Shown here one piece after another: positions 53,032 to 62,441 of a stretch of 64,000 nucleotides of DNA. Numbering within the stretch: the first letter of the stretch is position 1; each line of letters starts with the position of its first letter. The notes under the pieces are model-generated. The model was not told where the DNA came from. It saw nothing but the letters and a program-made list of their open reading frames with translations, and ran no database searches. Source of the DNA: Noviluteimonas gilva (lineage in GTDB: Bacteria > Pseudomonadota > Gammaproteobacteria > Xanthomonadales > Xanthomonadaceae); the NCBI RefSeq assembly GCF_009740395.1, contig NZ_WOXT01000006.1, positions 62,001 to 126,000 on the forward strand. The letters are read 5' to 3'. Made by a program: the position numbers and the translations under genes.

Positions 53032-53673
53032 TCACGGCAATTCCCCGACCGAGCGCGGATCGATCGAATACGGGTGCGACGCCGCGAGGAAGCCCGGTTG
53101 CGCCTCCACGCGCGCGACCCATGCGCGGAATGCGGGGAACGGCGCGAGCGGGACGTCCGCCTCTTCGGCACGAGAGGCGTAAGCGAACAACGCGATGTCG
53201 GCGATCGTGTAATCCTCGCCGGCGATGAATGCGCGTTGCGCGAGTTCGCGATCGAGGACCGCGAGCGTGCGCTGCGCGCCGTTGCGCTTGGCGTCGACGA
53301 TGTCCGGCGAACGCCGCGCAAGCTTCCCCGTCATCACCCAGTGCCGCAGCGAGCCGATCGCGGCTTCGACGTTTTCCTGTTCGAACGACAACCATTGATG
53401 CACCTTGGCGCGCGCGAACGGATCGCTCGGCAGATAGGGCGTGCCGTCGGCGAGGAAGGCGAGGATCGCGTTGGATTCGGCGAGTGCGCGGCCATCGTCG
53501 AGCTGCAACACCGGCACCTTGCCGGTCGGATTGAGCGCCAGGAATTCCGGCGTGCGGCCCGCGCCTTCGAAGATCGAGACCTCGACGGTGCGATGCGCAA
53601 TCGCGAGGTGCTGCAGCAGTTGGCGGACTTTCCAGGCGTTGCGCGAGGGAAGGTAGTCGTAAAGCGTCATCAT
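53032..53673 (-). CDS. Glutathione S-transferase family protein
   Basis: A 213-residue GST. The N-terminal thioredoxin-like domain has MTLYDYLPSRNAWKVRQLLQHL, LALNPTGKVPVLQLDDGRALAESNAIL (cis-Pro and the ES glutathione-binding pair). The helical C-terminal domain has VHQWLSFEQENVEAAIG and GEDYTIADIALFAYASRAEEADVP, the N-capping box of GSTs. A Ser or Asn near residue 9-11 is the likely catalytic residue. The ATG at 53673 has GGAAG eight bases upstream; another in-frame ATG follows directly. Confidence 0.9.
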   Translation of the reverse strand: MMTLYDYLPSRNAWKVRQLLQHLAIAHRTVEVSIFEGAGRTPEFLALNPTGKVPVLQLDDGRALAESNAILAFLADGTPYLPSDPFARAKVHQWLSFEQENVEAAIGSLRHWVMTGKLARRSPDIVDAKRNGAQRTLAVLDRELAQRAFIAGEDYTIADIALFAYASRAEEADVPLAPFPAFRAWVARVEAQPGFLAASHPYSIDPRSVGELP

Positions 53674-53804
53674 CAGGGCGGCTTCCGGTGGGAAGGCGAC
53701 AGTCTGGCGCGGAGCGTCAAGCGCCAATATCCGATTCGTGCGTCGACCGCTTCGGGACATCGTTCGCGATAGGCTCGGCCACCCGCCCCTTGCAGGATCC
53801 GGCC

Positions 53805-54155
53805 ATGGCCTCCTACCTCGCGATTTTCACCGGCTCGCCCGAGTCCCGCGCGCCGTGGGATGCACTGCCGGAGGCCACGCGCAAGGCGCGCGAGCAGGAA
53901 GGCATCGCGGCCTGGAAGACATGGATGGAGACGCACCACGGCGCGGTGGAGGATCACGGCGCGCCCCTGGGCAAGACCTTGCGCGTCGACAAACAGGGCG
54001 TGCAGCCGATCCGCAACGCGATGGCGGCGTTCGTGGTGGTCCAGGCGCCGTCGCACGAAGCCGCCGCGCGCATGTTCGAAGGGCACCCGCACTTCACGAT
54101 CTTCCCCGGCGACGGGGTGGAAGTGATGGAGTGCCTGCCGATGCCGGGGGGCTAG
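53805..54155 (+). CDS. YCII-related small protein
   Basis: A 116-residue single-domain protein. YLAIFTGSPESRAPWDALPEATRKA, HGAVEDHGAPLGKTLRVD and FVVVQAPSHEAAARMFEGHPHFTIFPG follow the dimeric ferredoxin-like fold of YciI-like proteins. His and Asp at the centre match their usual active-site position, but substrates are unknown. It is a monocistronic gene 81 bases before the acyltransferase gene. Confidence 0.78.
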   Translation: MASYLAIFTGSPESRAPWDALPEATRKAREQEGIAAWKTWMETHHGAVEDHGAPLGKTLRVDKQGVQPIRNAMAAFVVVQAPSHEAAARMFEGHPHFTIFPGDGVEVMECLPMPGG

Positions 54156-54236
54156 GCCCCGCTCCCATCGCCCGGGCTGGTGCGGATCATGGCGCGGGGC
54201 ACACACCCGGCCCGCCACCCGTCGGATAATGGCGGC

Positions 54237-55898
54237 ATGGGGAATGTCTATCGTCCGGAAATCGATGGCCTGCGGGCCATCGCGGTGCTGTCTGTCCTCG
54301 CCTACCACGCCGGGCTCGGCGGGGCGGGCTTCGTCGGCGTGGACGTGTTCTTCGTCATTTCCGGCTATCTGATTACCTCGCTGCTGCTGAAGGAACACCG
54401 CGAGCACGGCACGATCGACCTGCTCGCCTTCTACGCGCGCCGCGTGCGGCGCATCGTGCCGGCGGCGACGCTCGTGGTCCTGGTCACGCTCGTGGCGGCG
54501 TGGTTCCTGCTCGATCCGCTATCGCAGGCGCAAACCGCGCGCAGCGCGGGGGCCTCGCTCGCCTTCTTCGCCAACGTCTTTTTCCAGCTGAACACCGGTG
54601 GTTACTGGGACGCGGCCTCCGACGAGATGCCGCTGCTGCACCTGTGGTCGCTGTCGGTCGAAGAACAGTTCTATTTCCTGTGGCCTGCGTTGTTGTTGTT
54701 CACGCGCTCGCGCAAGGCGATGGTGGCGTTGGCGCTCGCGTCGTTCGCGTTGTGCGAATGGTGGATCGCGCAATCGTCGGATGCGGCGTTCTTCCAGATG
54801 CCCGCGCGGTTCTGGGAATTGGCGATCGGTGGACTCGTCGCTGCGTCGTCGCTGCGACTGCCGTCGTGGGCGAGCGCGCTCGGCGTCGTGGTCGTCCTGG
54901 TTGCGTGCGTCGTGCCGATCGGACATTTCCCCGGCATCGGCGCGGCGCCCGCGGTGCTGGGCGCGGCGCTCATCGTCGCGGGCGGTTCGAATCGCTTCCT
55001 CGCCAGCAAGCCGATGGTCTGGGTCGGCCTGATTTCCTACAGCCTGTATCTGTGGCACTGGCCTTTGCTGGCGCTGTATCGGGCGACCGACGGCGACGAT
55101 CTGCGCGTGCGCCTCGCGCTGTGCGCCGTCTCGGTGGTGCTGGCGATCGTGACGTGGAAGTACGTCGAACAGCCCTTCCGCAAGATGCGGTCCGCGTCGG
55201 GCCGCACGGTCTTGAGCGGTGCGGCGCTGTCGGCCGTGCTCGCGGTGATCTCGATCAACGTCCTGCGTCCCTACGATCCGCCCACCGCCGTTGCGATCGA
55301 CCGGCCCGATCCGACGTGCCGCTATCTCGCCATGGACACCGCCTTCCCGAAGTGCCCCGATCCCAAGGGCGCGACGGTCGCGGTGTGGGGCGATTCGATG
55401 GCGTATTCGTGGATGCCGATGGCCGGCAACGCGATCAACTACACGCGCGATGCGTGCCGCCCGTTCGACACGCAGGGCGAATGCGGCAAGTTCAACGCGC
55501 AGGTCATGCAACGCATCCAGGGCGTCGACACGGTCATCTTCGCGGGCTGGTGGATCAAGTACATGCCGGACCTGGATCCGGTGCTCGACAAGCTCACGCA
55601 TACGCGCCGCATCGTGATCGTCGGCCCGACGCCGTTGCTGCGCACGCCCGTGCCCAAGTGCCTGCGCGGTGCGCCCGATTGCGCGGTGCCGCGCGCGGAG
55701 TTCGATGCGCGCGTGCGTCCGGTCTACGCCAAGCTCCACGCGTTGCAGGCGCGCTATCCCAACGTCGAAGTGCTCGATGTCACCGATCGATTCTGCACCG
55801 CGACCGAATGTCCGCCGGTGCTCGACGGCGTGCCGCTCTACTGGGATACGCACCATGTGAGCGCGACCAAGGCGCGGCAGTTCCGCCACGCCTGGTAA
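54237..55898 (+). CDS. Acyltransferase-3 / SGNH two-domain membrane protein (OafA type)
   Basis: A 553-residue protein. Residues about 1-330 are a ten-helix acyltransferase-3 domain (YRPEIDGLRAIAVLSVLAYHAG with the catalytic His, FVGVDVFFVISGYLIT, WSLSVEEQFYFLWP, SYSLYLWHWPLLALY). Residues about 370-553 form a periplasmic SGNH domain: AVWGDSMAYSWMPMAG holds the Ser, and YWDTHHVSATKARQF the Asp/His. This architecture O-acetylates O-antigen or other surface sugars. The ATG at 54237 matches the family start. Confidence 0.9.
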   Translation: MGNVYRPEIDGLRAIAVLSVLAYHAGLGGAGFVGVDVFFVISGYLITSLLLKEHREHGTIDLLAFYARRVRRIVPAATLVVLVTLVAAWFLLDPLSQAQTARSAGASLAFFANVFFQLNTGGYWDAASDEMPLLHLWSLSVEEQFYFLWPALLLFTRSRKAMVALALASFALCEWWIAQSSDAAFFQMPARFWELAIGGLVAASSLRLPSWASALGVVVVLVACVVPIGHFPGIGAAPAVLGAALIVAGGSNRFLASKPMVWVGLISYSLYLWHWPLLALYRATDGDDLRVRLALCAVSVVLAIVTWKYVEQPFRKMRSASGRTVLSGAALSAVLAVISINVLRPYDPPTAVAIDRPDPTCRYLAMDTAFPKCPDPKGATVAVWGDSMAYSWMPMAGNAINYTRDACRPFDTQGECGKFNAQVMQRIQGVDTVIFAGWWIKYMPDLDPVLDKLTHTRRIVIVGPTPLLRTPVPKCLRGAPDCAVPRAEFDARVRPVYAKLHALQARYPNVEVLDVTDRFCTATECPPVLDGVPLYWDTHHVSATKARQFRHAW

Positions 55899-55905
55899 CG
55901 CGGCG

Positions 55906-56286
55906 TCAGTCCCAGTTGGTCGCGTTCTTCGGGAAGCCGGGCCGTTGCACGCGCACGATGCAGAAGCGCTGGCCCGTCGGCGCCTCCATCACCACCCAAC
56001 GTTCGAGGCGTTGCACAACGTGTGCGCCGAGAGTTTCAAGCCGCGCGACTTCCGCCGGGATGTCGTCGGCCTCGATGTCGATGTGCACGCGGCTTTCGTG
56101 CGCGACGCGCTGCAACTGCACGATGGGTTCGTCCTCCGGCGTTTCCAGCATCACGTAGTTGCCGCGCGTGCCGGGATGCGTGCGGTCGATGCCGCGGCCG
56201 AGTGCAGCGGACCAGAAACCGGCCGCCGCCTCGATGTCGTCGGTGTTGCAGTCGATCAGCAGGGCGCAAAGTCGGGAACGGTGCAT
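55906..56286 (-). CDS. VOC-family protein
   Basis: A 126-residue glyoxalase-fold protein: RLCALLIDCNTDDIEAAAGFWSAALG, RVHIDIEADDIPAEVARLETLGA and WVVMEAPTGQRFCIVRVQ give the two beta-alpha-beta modules. It matches the glyoxalase-like domain group without a known substrate. It is convergent with the acyltransferase gene and ten bases downstream of the 2OG oxygenase gene on the same strand. Confidence 0.85.
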   Translation of the reverse strand: MHRSRLCALLIDCNTDDIEAAAGFWSAALGRGIDRTHPGTRGNYVMLETPEDEPIVQLQRVAHESRVHIDIEADDIPAEVARLETLGAHVVQRLERWVVMEAPTGQRFCIVRVQRPGFPKNATNWD

Positions 56287-56296
56287 GCCCGCGATC

Positions 56297-56989
56297 TCAG
56301 TCCAGGTGCGCCGCGTTCTTGTCGCGATGCTTGCCGTAAGCGCGGTCCATCCGCCCCGTGACCCATTTGACGAAACGCGACAGGCGCCCGCGCCGCGTCT
56401 TGCGCGCTTTGGCCGCAGCGTCGACGAGCCACGCGACCTGGATCACGTGCCGCTCGCCTTCGAACGGCAAGTGGCCGTGATACGAGCAGTCGGTGCGCTT
56501 GAATGCTGCCAACGTGCCGTACACCGGGGGAATCTCGGGGATGAGCGTGGCTTCGATGTCGTGCGGCTGCGCGAGGAAACGCAGGCAGCCGGCGTGCGAT
56601 TCCGCGGGCCATTGCGGGTTGAGATACAGCAGCAGGCTTGCGACCTTCGACACGCTGTCGGTGTGGATCGATCCGTGGCGCAGGTTGAGCGAGCGGCAGA
56701 TCGTCACGAGCGGCGGATATTGCGAGAGGCGCGCGATGCCCAGGTGTTCACCGAGGGCATTCGCGAATTCCGGTGACGTCAGCTCGGAAACGAGTGCGTT
56801 GACGCTCTGCCCGCAATCGTTGGCCGCGTGCGGAAAGTAGCCCGCGCCTGCATAGCGCGGGAAGTCGTCATCGAGCGCGGAGGCCGACGCCGGGTCGAGC
56901 ACGTCGTGCGCGACCAGGAGCGGGAACGGCGCCTGTCGGCGATCGGCGACGTCGAGTTGGCCAGTGCGCAGGAACATGGCCGGAAGCAT
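56297..56989 (-). CDS. 2OG-Fe(II) oxygenase-like protein
   Basis: A 230-residue jelly-roll protein. The metal triad is likely HxD in LRHGSIHTDSVSKVAS and the distal His in YHGHLPFEGERHVIQVAWL, with the Arg five residues on available for 2-oxoglutarate. Substrate unknown; related proteins often modify sugars or proteins. The start is uncertain: ATG at 56989 is used, while GTG at 56995 or ATG at 56977 would also work. It follows the flavin-binding stress-protein gene (57017-57517) on the same strand. Confidence 0.75.
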   Translation of the reverse strand: MLPAMFLRTGQLDVADRRQAPFPLLVAHDVLDPASASALDDDFPRYAGAGYFPHAANDCGQSVNALVSELTSPEFANALGEHLGIARLSQYPPLVTICRSLNLRHGSIHTDSVSKVASLLLYLNPQWPAESHAGCLRFLAQPHDIEATLIPEIPPVYGTLAAFKRTDCSYHGHLPFEGERHVIQVAWLVDAAAKARKTRRGRLSRFVKWVTGRMDRAYGKHRDKNAAHLD

Positions 56990-57016
56990 GGCCACGGTCC
57001 CATCAACGGGGCGTCA

Positions 57017-57517
57017 TCAATGCCCGCGCGGGCCGGCCCCATGCAGGTCGACCTTCGCCACGTGGTCCTTGTAGCTCTCCTTCGGATCCACGCCGAGCAA
57101 CAGCTTCACGCCGGCCAGCAGGCTCGAAGCGTTCTCCCAGACTTCGGCGTGGTCGGCGTCGAAGCGCAGCAGCGCCAGCTTCGGGTCGTCCTTGCCCTCG
57201 TACCACGCGGCGATGAAGGGATTCCACAAGCGGTCGATGACGTCGCGGTCCATGTCCAGCGCAAGCGCGCCGGACACGCTCGCGAACAGGTCGTGCCCTT
57301 TCGAAGCGAAATTGGCGACCGCGGCGCCGCCCGAATCGCCGATCTGTTGCACGAGCGCGCTGTCCTTCGACGTGAAGAACCAGATCGGCCCGCGCTCTTG
57401 TTCATAGAGCGCCGTCAGGGGACGTGCGTGTTCTTCACCGTCGAGCCCGACGAAGATCGTCCGGTCAGACTTCAGGGCCTTCCACAATTTGCCTTCGAGT
57501 TCCTGGGGCGTGGACAT
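57017..57517 (-). CDS. General stress protein 26-like, pyridoxamine-phosphate-oxidase fold
   Basis: A 166-residue split-barrel flavin-binding protein. ELEGKLWKALKSDRTIFVGLDG, RPLTALYEQERGPIWFFTSKDS and GHDLFASVSGALALDMDRDVIDRLWNPFIAAWY match the general stress protein 26 group, which binds FMN. The ATG at 57517 has GGAG nine bases upstream. Two-gene neighbourhood with the 2OG oxygenase suggests cotranscription. Confidence 0.85.
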   Translation of the reverse strand: MSTPQELEGKLWKALKSDRTIFVGLDGEEHARPLTALYEQERGPIWFFTSKDSALVQQIGDSGGAAVANFASKGHDLFASVSGALALDMDRDVIDRLWNPFIAAWYEGKDDPKLALLRFDADHAEVWENASSLLAGVKLLLGVDPKESYKDHVAKVDLHGAGPRGH

Positions 57518-57597
57518 GCGCGACAACTCCGCCAATGGGGTTTCGACGGTTGTATTGAAACGCCGGTGAACGCCGGGCGATGGCGGCCGTCATCCGT

Positions 57598-58605
57598 TCA
57601 CGCAGGACGGAAGCGATGCTCGCTGCGCTGCTTGTAAAAGTGCAGGAGCGTGTCTTCCAGATCGCCGACCAACCACTGCGCGATCGGATCGGCGTACCAG
57701 TTGAACTGCGTGCTCACGCGATAGCGCAGGCGGATCGTGAGCTGCGTGCCGCGACCGTGCGGCACGAGCGTGTAGTCGGTGTCGACGATGTCGAAATAAT
57801 GGCCACCGATCCTGACGTGGTCGTCGAGCGCGCGCGGCGGAAACGAGTCGGGCGCGAAGTCGTACACCGCGCGCATGTAGCGCCCGGGTTGCCAGTCGGT
57901 GATGCGCTGGTCGAAATGCACGCCGCGCCCCATCGTGATCGTCCGGACGCGGCCGTCCGCCGACTGCCGGGTCACGCCCGCGCGCGGCGTCGGTACGCCG
58001 ATGCGCACCATCCACGCCGAGTCGACTTCCGCGGGCGCGATGCGCTCGGCCTCCTGGATCTGTCGCCAGACCTCTTCCGGCGAAGCGGCGACGTAGCCCG
58101 TGCGGCTGACGTCCGCGACGTGCCTGGGCAGCGGCAGGCGTTGTTCGAACGCCCCCAACACCAACGGGAGCAGGAGGAACGAATACGTCGCCTGCTTCGG
58201 CCAGTTCGTCCAGCGCACGATGACGCCCATGAGCACGCCGCCGATGGCGCCGATGATCGCGAACAGGGGCACGATCAGGATCGCGCAGATGATCCCTTCG
58301 AGATTGATCAGCAGCGTGCCGATGACGAACAGGACGTTCGCCAGCGCGGGGACGGCCGCGTAGTACGCGAACGTCTGGCGGCCGCGGCGTTCGGCGATAT
58401 AGACGGTGACCACGCCGATGGCCAGGGGCGCGAGGAAGAGGAACGAAATCATCATCGTCGCGTAGGGCTCGCCCGGCTTGGCGTTGAACACCAGTCGGAA
58501 CGCGAGGCCCGTGACCAGGCCGACCAGCAAGGGCCATCCGAAGTGGTAGGGAAGCGTGCGGATGGCGTCGTCCGACGGCGACGGAGGCGGCGGGTAAGCG
58601 GTCAT
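57598..58605 (-). CDS. Membrane protein with C-terminal SRPBCC domain
   Basis: A 335-residue protein. The first half has five hydrophobic segments (WPLLVGLVTGLAFRLVF, MMISFLFLAPLAIGVVTVYIA, YYAAVPALANVLFVIGTLLI, and two more). The second half (about 175-335) is a soluble SRPBCC-type domain: SRTGYVAASPEEVWRQIQEAERIAP and TRLTIRLRYRVS-like strands, with FYKQRSEHRF at the end. Function unknown; a lipid-binding role is typical of the fold only. The ATG at 58605 lies 17 bases from the dbpA ATG in divergent orientation. Confidence 0.75.
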   Translation of the reverse strand: MTAYPPPPSPSDDAIRTLPYHFGWPLLVGLVTGLAFRLVFNAKPGEPYATMMISFLFLAPLAIGVVTVYIAERRGRQTFAYYAAVPALANVLFVIGTLLINLEGIICAILIVPLFAIIGAIGGVLMGVIVRWTNWPKQATYSFLLLPLVLGAFEQRLPLPRHVADVSRTGYVAASPEEVWRQIQEAERIAPAEVDSAWMVRIGVPTPRAGVTRQSADGRVRTITMGRGVHFDQRITDWQPGRYMRAVYDFAPDSFPPRALDDHVRIGGHYFDIVDTDYTLVPHGRGTQLTIRLRYRVSTQFNWYADPIAQWLVGDLEDTLLHFYKQRSEHRFRPA

Positions 58606-58621
58606 CTGCGTATCATGCCGC

Positions 58622-60004
58622 ATGAACGACGCCGTCGAATTCTCCGATCTCCCGCTCGACCCCGCGCTGATGCAGGGCCTCGATGCGCTCGGCCACGTGC
58701 GCATGACGCCGATCCAGGCGCGCAGTCTCCCGGCCCTGCTCGAAGGCCACGACCTGATCGCGCAGGCGCCCACGGGCAGTGGCAAGACCGCGGCATTCGG
58801 CCTGGCGTTGCTGCAGCGCATCGAACTCGCACAGGTTCGCGCACAGGCGTTGGTGCTCTGCCCCACGCGCGAGTTGGCCGACCAGGTCGCCAAGCACATC
58901 CGCAAACTCGCCACCGGTTTGCCGAACCTGAAGTTGCTCACGTTGACCGGCGGCGTCGCGCTCGGGCCGCAGTTGGCGTCGCTGGGGCATCCGCCGCATG
59001 TCGTCGTCGGCACGCCGGGCCGCGTGCAGGAATTGCTGCGCAAGAAGGTGCTCGATCTGAAGGGCATCCGCACGCTCGTGCTCGACGAAGCCGATCGCCT
59101 GCTCGACATGGGTTTCGAGGAACCGATTCGCGAGATCGTGAAAGCGACGCCGAAGGATCGCCAGTCGTTGTTGTTCTCCGCCACCTTCCCAGATGCCGTG
59201 CGCGAGATCGCGCGCGCCACGATGCGCGATGCGGTGGAAGTCACCGTCGAAGGCGCCGCCGATGCCGCGCCGATCGAACAGCGTTTCTACGAGATCGATC
59301 CGGAGCGCAAACCTTCCGCCCTCGCCGGCCTGCTGATGGACCACGGCGGCAACAACGCGGTCGTGTTCTGCAACATGCGGCGCGATACCGAAGAAGCCGT
59401 TTCCTCGCTCACGCATTTGGGCTTCTCCGCACTCGCCTTGCACGGCGACATGGAGCAGCGCGATCGCGAGGAAGTGTTGGTGTTGTTCGCCAATCGCAGC
59501 TGCACCGTGCTGGTGGCGAGCGACGTCGCCGCGCGCGGTCTCGACATCGAAGACCTGGGCGCCGTGGTCAATTACGACGTGCCCAACGATCCCGATACGT
59601 ACCTGCATCGCATCGGACGCACCGGTCGCGCGGGGCGCTCGGGCATGGCGCTGACGCTTTGCACGTCGCGTGAATTGCCGCGACTGAAGGCGATCGAAGA
59701 AGCGTTGAATCTCCGCATCGCGCTGCAACGCCCGCCCCTGGCGGCGTTGAAGGCCAACGTCGGGCAACGCGCGCCGATGGCGACCCTGCGCATCGACGGC
59801 GGCCGCACCGACAAGCTGCGGCCCGGCGACATCGTCGGCGCGCTCACGGGCGAAGGCGGATTGAAGGGCGACACGATCGGCAAGATCGATGTGTTCGCCA
59901 CGCGCAGCTACGTCGCGGTGCCCGCGGCGCAGGCCAACAACGCGCTCGCGCGCTTGCAGAACGGACGGATCAAGGCGAAGAAGTTCCGCGTTCGGAAGCT
60001 GTGA
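58622..60004 (+). CDS. dbpA: DbpA, ATP-dependent RNA helicase
   Basis: A 460-residue DEAD-box helicase. It has MTPIQARSLP, QAPTGSGKTAAFGL (Walker A), LVLDEADRLLDMGF, LLFSATF, FCNMRRDTEEAV, VLVASDVAARGLDIE and HRIGRTGRAGRSG. The C-terminal 70 residues (MATLRIDGGRTDKLRPGDIVG, IDVFATRSYVAVPAAQANNAL) are the DbpA RNA-binding domain that targets hairpin 92 of 23S rRNA, so the protein acts in large-subunit assembly. Its 3' end overlaps the convergent hydrolase gene by 35 bases. Confidence 0.94.
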   Translation: MNDAVEFSDLPLDPALMQGLDALGHVRMTPIQARSLPALLEGHDLIAQAPTGSGKTAAFGLALLQRIELAQVRAQALVLCPTRELADQVAKHIRKLATGLPNLKLLTLTGGVALGPQLASLGHPPHVVVGTPGRVQELLRKKVLDLKGIRTLVLDEADRLLDMGFEEPIREIVKATPKDRQSLLFSATFPDAVREIARATMRDAVEVTVEGAADAAPIEQRFYEIDPERKPSALAGLLMDHGGNNAVVFCNMRRDTEEAVSSLTHLGFSALALHGDMEQRDREEVLVLFANRSCTVLVASDVAARGLDIEDLGAVVNYDVPNDPDTYLHRIGRTGRAGRSGMALTLCTSRELPRLKAIEEALNLRIALQRPPLAALKANVGQRAPMATLRIDGGRTDKLRPGDIVGALTGEGGLKGDTIGKIDVFATRSYVAVPAAQANNALARLQNGRIKAKKFRVRKL

Positions 60005-61424
60005 TCGTCGCTTCGATGCGCGCCGCCATGTCCGCGTAGAACGGATTCCACGTCAGTCGGTTGAGACTGTCCTGCGACACCGCCAGCGTGTTGCGTTCGC
60101 CCCGCACGGCGACGTTCCCGAGTTGCAACACCCGAAGGCCCGACGGTCGATTGCCGTACAACGGATCCTCGGCGGGGAACGGCAAGGCGACGTGCGACAG
60201 TGAGTACAGGTCACCCGGGTACGACACGCCAAGCGGGCGCGCCTGTATGTCCGATGACCCCGCGGGGCGCGAGCGCGCGACGGCGGCCGGATCGTTTTCG
60301 GACGCCGTGCCGATGATCGTCAGCGTGTAGTTCCGCGGAAGCTTGAACGCATTGCGAATCCACGCGGTCGCCGTCGGACGCAGGATCGGATCGATCACGC
60401 GGCCCCGATGCACGTCGTACAACACCAGCTCGCTGCCGTTCGCCGGCAACCGGTCGAACACGCGCGTCATCACCGCTTGCGCAGTCACCGTGTCGTCGAC
60501 GACCGACTGGAACGCGAGGATCGGCGGCACCTGCCCCATCGCGCGCCGGGCGACGACGGCTTCCATCGCGGCCTGCAGATCGCTCGTCACCAGGTAGGAC
60601 TCGCGCGCCGCACGCACGGGGAAGGAGTTGTACTTGAACGCGTTGAACTCGGGCAGCACGTCGAGCCAGGCCGATTGCGCGTAGCGGGTGAAGAACGCGG
60701 GAACGCCCGCGAGCCCTGCGTAGCGCGCGAAGGCGTTCACTTCGATCATCGGCGAGAGAAGCACGATGCGTTGCACGTCGCTGCGTTCACCGTTGCTGAT
60801 CCGACGCATGACGTGCAGCAGCGCGAGTGCGCCGCCGTTCGAATAGCCAACGAGATGCACGGGCAAGCGACCGCCTGCCCGCCGCGTGGCCTCGGCCATC
60901 GCCATCTCGACGGTGGCTTCCCATTCCTTGCGGCCTTCGCGCGTCAGGCCCGCAGGCACCGTGCCGTGGCCCGGCATGCGCGGCACGATCGCGATGAAGC
61001 CTTCGCTTCGATACAACTCCGCCAGGCTGCGCATGCTGTACGGGGCGTCGGTCAGGCCATGCAACAGCACGGCGACGCCGCGCGGTTGTTCGACGGGCAT
61101 CAGCATCCAGGAGCGATTCCAGTCCTGGCCGAAGGCCATCTGCGAAGCGAGGCTGCCGTCGTTGTAGCGATTGATCGGCGTGCGATCTTCGGGCTTCATC
61201 TTTTGCTGCAGGTCGCGATGCACCTGGTCGAACATGCGCGACTCGGCCGCGAGGTAGCGATTCCAGTCGGCGTGCCGGATGTCGTCGGCGTCCAGCTCGG
61301 TCGGCACGATCTTGTGCCAGGCCTGCAAGCGCGGCCCTTGCGTGGACTGCCAGGCGCGAAGCGCGAACAGCGCCAGGAGCAGGAGAAGCGCGATCGCCGC
61401 CAGTCTGCGTGCCAGTGCGCGCAT
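59970..61424 (-). CDS. Membrane-anchored alpha/beta hydrolase
   Basis: A 484-residue alpha/beta hydrolase with an N-terminal membrane anchor (about 7-25). GVAVLLHGLTDAPYSMRSLAELY is the oxyanion strand, VHLVGYSNGGALALLHVM holds the nucleophile Ser in GxSxG, and AFQSVVDDTVTA and LYSLSHVALPF carry the probable Asp and His. Substrate unknown; lysophospholipase or carboxylesterase types share this layout. It lies 18 bases downstream of the HupE-like gene and is the last gene of the operon starting beyond the right edge. Confidence 0.85.
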   Translation of the reverse strand: MRALARRLAAIALLLLLALFALRAWQSTQGPRLQAWHKIVPTELDADDIRHADWNRYLAAESRMFDQVHRDLQQKMKPEDRTPINRYNDGSLASQMAFGQDWNRSWMLMPVEQPRGVAVLLHGLTDAPYSMRSLAELYRSEGFIAIVPRMPGHGTVPAGLTREGRKEWEATVEMAMAEATRRAGGRLPVHLVGYSNGGALALLHVMRRISNGERSDVQRIVLLSPMIEVNAFARYAGLAGVPAFFTRYAQSAWLDVLPEFNAFKYNSFPVRAARESYLVTSDLQAAMEAVVARRAMGQVPPILAFQSVVDDTVTAQAVMTRVFDRLPANGSELVLYDVHRGRVIDPILRPTATAWIRNAFKLPRNYTLTIIGTASENDPAAVARSRPAGSSDIQARPLGVSYPGDLYSLSHVALPFPAEDPLYGNRPSGLRVLQLGNVAVRGERNTLAVSQDSLNRLTWNPFYADMAARIEATITASERGTSSP

Positions 61425-61442
61425 CGCCGCGCCCCCTTGGAA

Positions 61443-62441
61443 TCAAGCCCAGATCGACACTGTACGCTGGATCGTCCAGAAGGCGGCAGCCCCGCCGATC
61501 GCATAGGCCGGGGCGTAGTGGGACCACTGGGGCAGGCGCGGGATCCACCGCTTCGTCGCGGCCACCACGGCAAGCGCCCCGCAGACGAACACCAGTTGGC
61601 CGAGCTCCACGCCGACGTTGAAGGTCAGCAGCGCAATCGGAATGGCCTTCTGCGGCAATCCGACATCGGCCAGCGCGCCGGCGAAGCCGAAGCCATGCAA
61701 CAACCCGAACGCGAACGCGACGACCCACGGGGCGCGCGCGGTCAGCCCGGGCTTTCCATGCATGCCGCGAATCACCTGGGCCGAGACGAACACGATGCTC
61801 AACGCGATCGTCGCCTCCACCGGCGCGCCGGGCACGTGCACCCAGCCCAGTGTCGCGGCGACCAGCGTCAGGCTATGTGCCGCAGTGAACGCCGTCACCG
61901 TCGCGACGATGCGCACACCGCCGCGCACGACCAGCAACAACGCAAGCACGAACAGCAGATGATCGATACCGCCGAGGATGTGCTCGACGCCGAGCACGAG
62001 ATACGACCAGGCGATCTGGCCGGTCGATGCGGGCGCCTCCACGATGAAAGACGTGCGCACGGGCGGGAGGCGTTCGACCTGGCTGGCACCATCGGCCCAT
62101 TCCACGCGCGCGATGATGTCCGTCGCGCCCGTCGCGCGACCTTCGAAACGGATCGCCTGCCCCACCATCCCGCCGGAGCGATGCACGCGCCATTGTTCGA
62201 CGATCGCATCGCCGGTGAATGCGGTACGCGGCGCTGCTTCTACGCGCGTGCCGTCGGGAAAGCGGACGTGCATCGCCATCGGTGTGCCGCGATCCAACGC
62301 GGGCACCTTCCACAGGACGTCGTAACGTTCGGCGTCGATCTGGCGCAGTTCGAAATACGCGGGACGGAAGGTATCCGCGCGAGCCGTTCCGAAGCACGCA
62401 GCGATCAGGAACAGCACAACGCACCACAGGCAGCGATTCAT
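61443..62441 (-). CDS. HupE/UreJ-family membrane protein
   Basis: A 332-residue protein with a signal peptide (VVLFLIAACFGTARA), a soluble N-terminal beta domain (to about 140) and a membrane part with about six helices. VEHILGGIDHLLFVLALLLVVRGG, VTAFTAAHSLTLVAATLG, LLHGFGFAGALADVGLP and FNVGVELGQLVFV are the conserved His/Asp motifs of the HupE/UreJ group, known as nickel permeases in hydrogenase and urease operons. No such operon is here, so the substrate is open. Its ATG overlaps the PPIase stop (ATGA). Confidence 0.83.
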   Translation of the reverse strand: MNRCLWCVVLFLIAACFGTARADTFRPAYFELRQIDAERYDVLWKVPALDRGTPMAMHVRFPDGTRVEAAPRTAFTGDAIVEQWRVHRSGGMVGQAIRFEGRATGATDIIARVEWADGASQVERLPPVRTSFIVEAPASTGQIAWSYLVLGVEHILGGIDHLLFVLALLLVVRGGVRIVATVTAFTAAHSLTLVAATLGWVHVPGAPVEATIALSIVFVSAQVIRGMHGKPGLTARAPWVVAFAFGLLHGFGFAGALADVGLPQKAIPIALLTFNVGVELGQLVFVCGALAVVAATKRWIPRLPQWSHYAPAYAIGGAAAFWTIQRTVSIWA